A stretch of DNA of 64,000 bases from Noviherbaspirillum aridicola (GTDB taxonomy: Bacteria > Pseudomonadota > Gammaproteobacteria > Burkholderiales > Burkholderiaceae_D): NCBI RefSeq assembly GCF_019656455.1, contig NZ_BPMK01000017.1, positions 59,795 through 123,794 on the forward strand, given 5' to 3'. The notes under the pieces are model-generated. The model did no database searches, was not told the DNA's origin, and saw only the letters and a list, made by a program, of their open reading frames with translations. Positions 63,015 through 64,000 of this stretch are shown in pieces (the first letter of the stretch is position 1; every line of letters begins with the position of its first letter). The translations under genes were made by a program, and so were the position numbers.

Positions 63015-63791
63015 ATGAACTATGAAAACATCCTCGTCGAAACCCGCGACAAGGTCGGTCTTATTCGCCTCAATCGCCCGAAGGCCCTCAATGCCCTCAA
63101 TGACGCACTCATGGATGAGCTTGGCCGGGCGCTGCTCGCCTTCGATGCGGACGATGCGATCGGCTGCATCGTCCTGACGGGAAGCGAAAAGGCCTTCGCC
63201 GCCGGCGCCGACATCGGCGCAATGGCAAGCTACAGCTTCATGGATGTCTACAAGGGCGAGTACATCACCCGCAACTGGGAGCAGATCCGCAAGGTTCGCA
63301 AGCCGGTCATCGCTGCGGTTGCGGGTTACGCGCTAGGCGGCGGCTGCGAGCTCGCGATGATGTGCGACTTCATCATCGCCGCCGAAACCGCGAAATTCGG
63401 CCAGCCCGAAATCAAGCTCGGCACCATCCCCGGCGCCGGCGGTACGCAGCGCCTGCCGCGCGCAGTATCCAAGGCCAAGGCCATGGACATGTGCCTGACT
63501 GCACGCATGATGGATGCGGCCGAAGCGGAGCGGGCAGGCCTCGTTTCCCGCGTCGTGCCCGCAGAGCGTTTGCTGGACGAAGCCATGGAAGCCGCCGGCG
63601 TCATCGCAGGCATGTCCCTGCCGATTGTCATGATGGTGAAGGAATCGATCAACCGCGCGTACGAAACCACGCTGAACGAGGGAGTACAGTTCGAGCGCCG
63701 GCTCTTCCACAGCACCTTCGCATCACAGGACCAGAAGGAGGGCATGCAGGCCTTCCTCGAAAAGCGCCCGCCGAACTTCCGGAACAGTTAG
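63015..63791 (+). CDS. Enoyl-CoA hydratase
   Basis: A 258-residue crotonase-family enzyme. Oxyanion-hole segments '[11 protein letters not shown]' and '[15 protein letters not shown]'; catalytic Glu112 and Glu132 ('[19 protein letters not shown]') are both present, which favours true hydratase activity. It hydrates trans-2-enoyl-CoA in fatty-acid or amino-acid breakdown (FadB/PaaF-like). Monocistronic; the rRNA promoter lies just downstream. Confidence 0.93.
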   Translation: MNYENILVETRDKVGLIRLNRPKALNALNDALMDELGRALLAFDADDAIGCIVLTGSEKAFAAGADIGAMASYSFMDVYKGEYITRNWEQIRKVRKPVIAAVAGYALGGGCELAMMCDFIIAAETAKFGQPEIKLGTIPGAGGTQRLPRAVSKAKAMDMCLTARMMDAAEAERAGLVSRVVPAERLLDEAMEAAGVIAGMSLPIVMMVKESINRAYETTLNEGVQFERRLFHSTFASQDQKEGMQAFLEKRPPNFRNS

Positions 63792-63829
63792 CAGGACGGC
63801 ATGCAATAGCGGCAAGGACGCGAAGCCAC

Positions 63830-63879
63830 GAAAAAAACCGCGCGCAGTGCTTGACGCATGACGGCGAGCACTGCATAAT
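63830..63879 (+). promoter_or_regulatory. Promoter of a downstream rRNA operon
   Basis: TTGACG (63851-63856) and CATAAT (63874-63879) with a 17-base spacer; an A-tract (A7, 63831-63837) lies upstream, like part of an UP element. Transcription would start near 63886. Followed by a boxA leader. Confidence 0.75.
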
Positions 63880-63957
63880 CTCGTTTCTCTGCTGCTGACG
63901 AACAAAACGATTCGCAGCAAGCGCCGGCAAGGAAAGAATGGCGGGTGCGGCAGACAG

Positions 63958-64000
63958 GATCTTTAACAATCAACAGCCGATAAGTGTGGGTACTTGGTAC
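63958..64000 (+). promoter_or_regulatory. boxA and leader of a 16S-23S-5S rRNA operon (cut by window end)
   Basis: GATCTTTAACA (63958-63968) matches boxA antitermination sequences (TGCTCTTTAACA in E. coli). The following 'CAACAGCCGATAAGTGTGGG' is, from memory, the conserved rRNA leader of Burkholderiales. The 16S gene should begin within a few hundred bases beyond 64000. Confidence 0.8.

Overview
The window is a high-GC, gene-dense bacterial chromosome segment made almost entirely of core genes. The order mlaFEDACB / yadGH-like ABC / bolA / murA / hisG-D-C-B-H-A-F-I-E / HIT / tatABC, then petABC-sspAB, hemA-prfA-prmC-grxD-ubiX and rpe-gph-trpEGDC, points to a betaproteobacterium of the order Burkholderiales, probably near Oxalobacteraceae. 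That placement is inferred from gene content and order recalled from memory; no search was run.

Layout. 1-4149: tail of a GAF-domain signalling protein, a lipid kinase/phosphoesterase pair, a DUF2726 protein and a RAYT-type transposase-like gene. 4150-10580: gltB-gltD (glutamate synthase) with a hairpin at the 5' end of the mRNA and a terminator after gltD. 10639-14614: Mla phospholipid-transport operon. 14730-27443: one long co-directional run with an ABC transporter, bolA, murA, the whole his operon (with an orphan DNA methyltransferase between hisD and hisC), a HIT protein and tatABC. 27446-31272: DUF2461 and a DegS-like protease on the minus strand, a NIF3 protein, a LuxR-type response regulator and mscL. 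31443-35688: cytochrome bc1 (petABC), sspA, sspB, tRNA-Thr and a terminator. 35757-44230: a glycosyltransferase facing the minus-strand run hemA-prfA-dsbB-prmC-tex-grxD-ubiX. 44395-48335: a minus-strand signalling group (degenerate response regulator, MASE2-like GGDEF protein, MHYT-GGDEF-EAL protein). 48804-55697: tRNA-Phe, a UbiH-family hydroxylase, dsbC, acuI-like, MobA-like, DUF3429, M61 peptidase and an unrecognised membrane protein. 55648-61102: rpe-gph-trpEGDC on the minus strand. 61157-63791: apaG, a small membrane protein, mltA and an enoyl-CoA hydratase. The right edge, 63830-64000, is the promoter and boxA leader of an rRNA operon whose 16S gene lies just outside.

The most informative non-obvious element is a 28-codon leader ORF with four Trp codons followed by a hairpin and U-tract between gph and trpE (59623-59753, minus). 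It looks like a trp attenuator whose leader peptide begins directly after the gph stop codon. Other points are the DNA methyltransferase inside the his operon, a RAYT-like protein whose HUH motif is altered, divergent start codons sharing one CATG (61745-61748), and a possible AUU start for the glycosyltransferase. I saw no CRISPR array, prophage, integron or complete insertion sequence, and no convincing novel multigene system.
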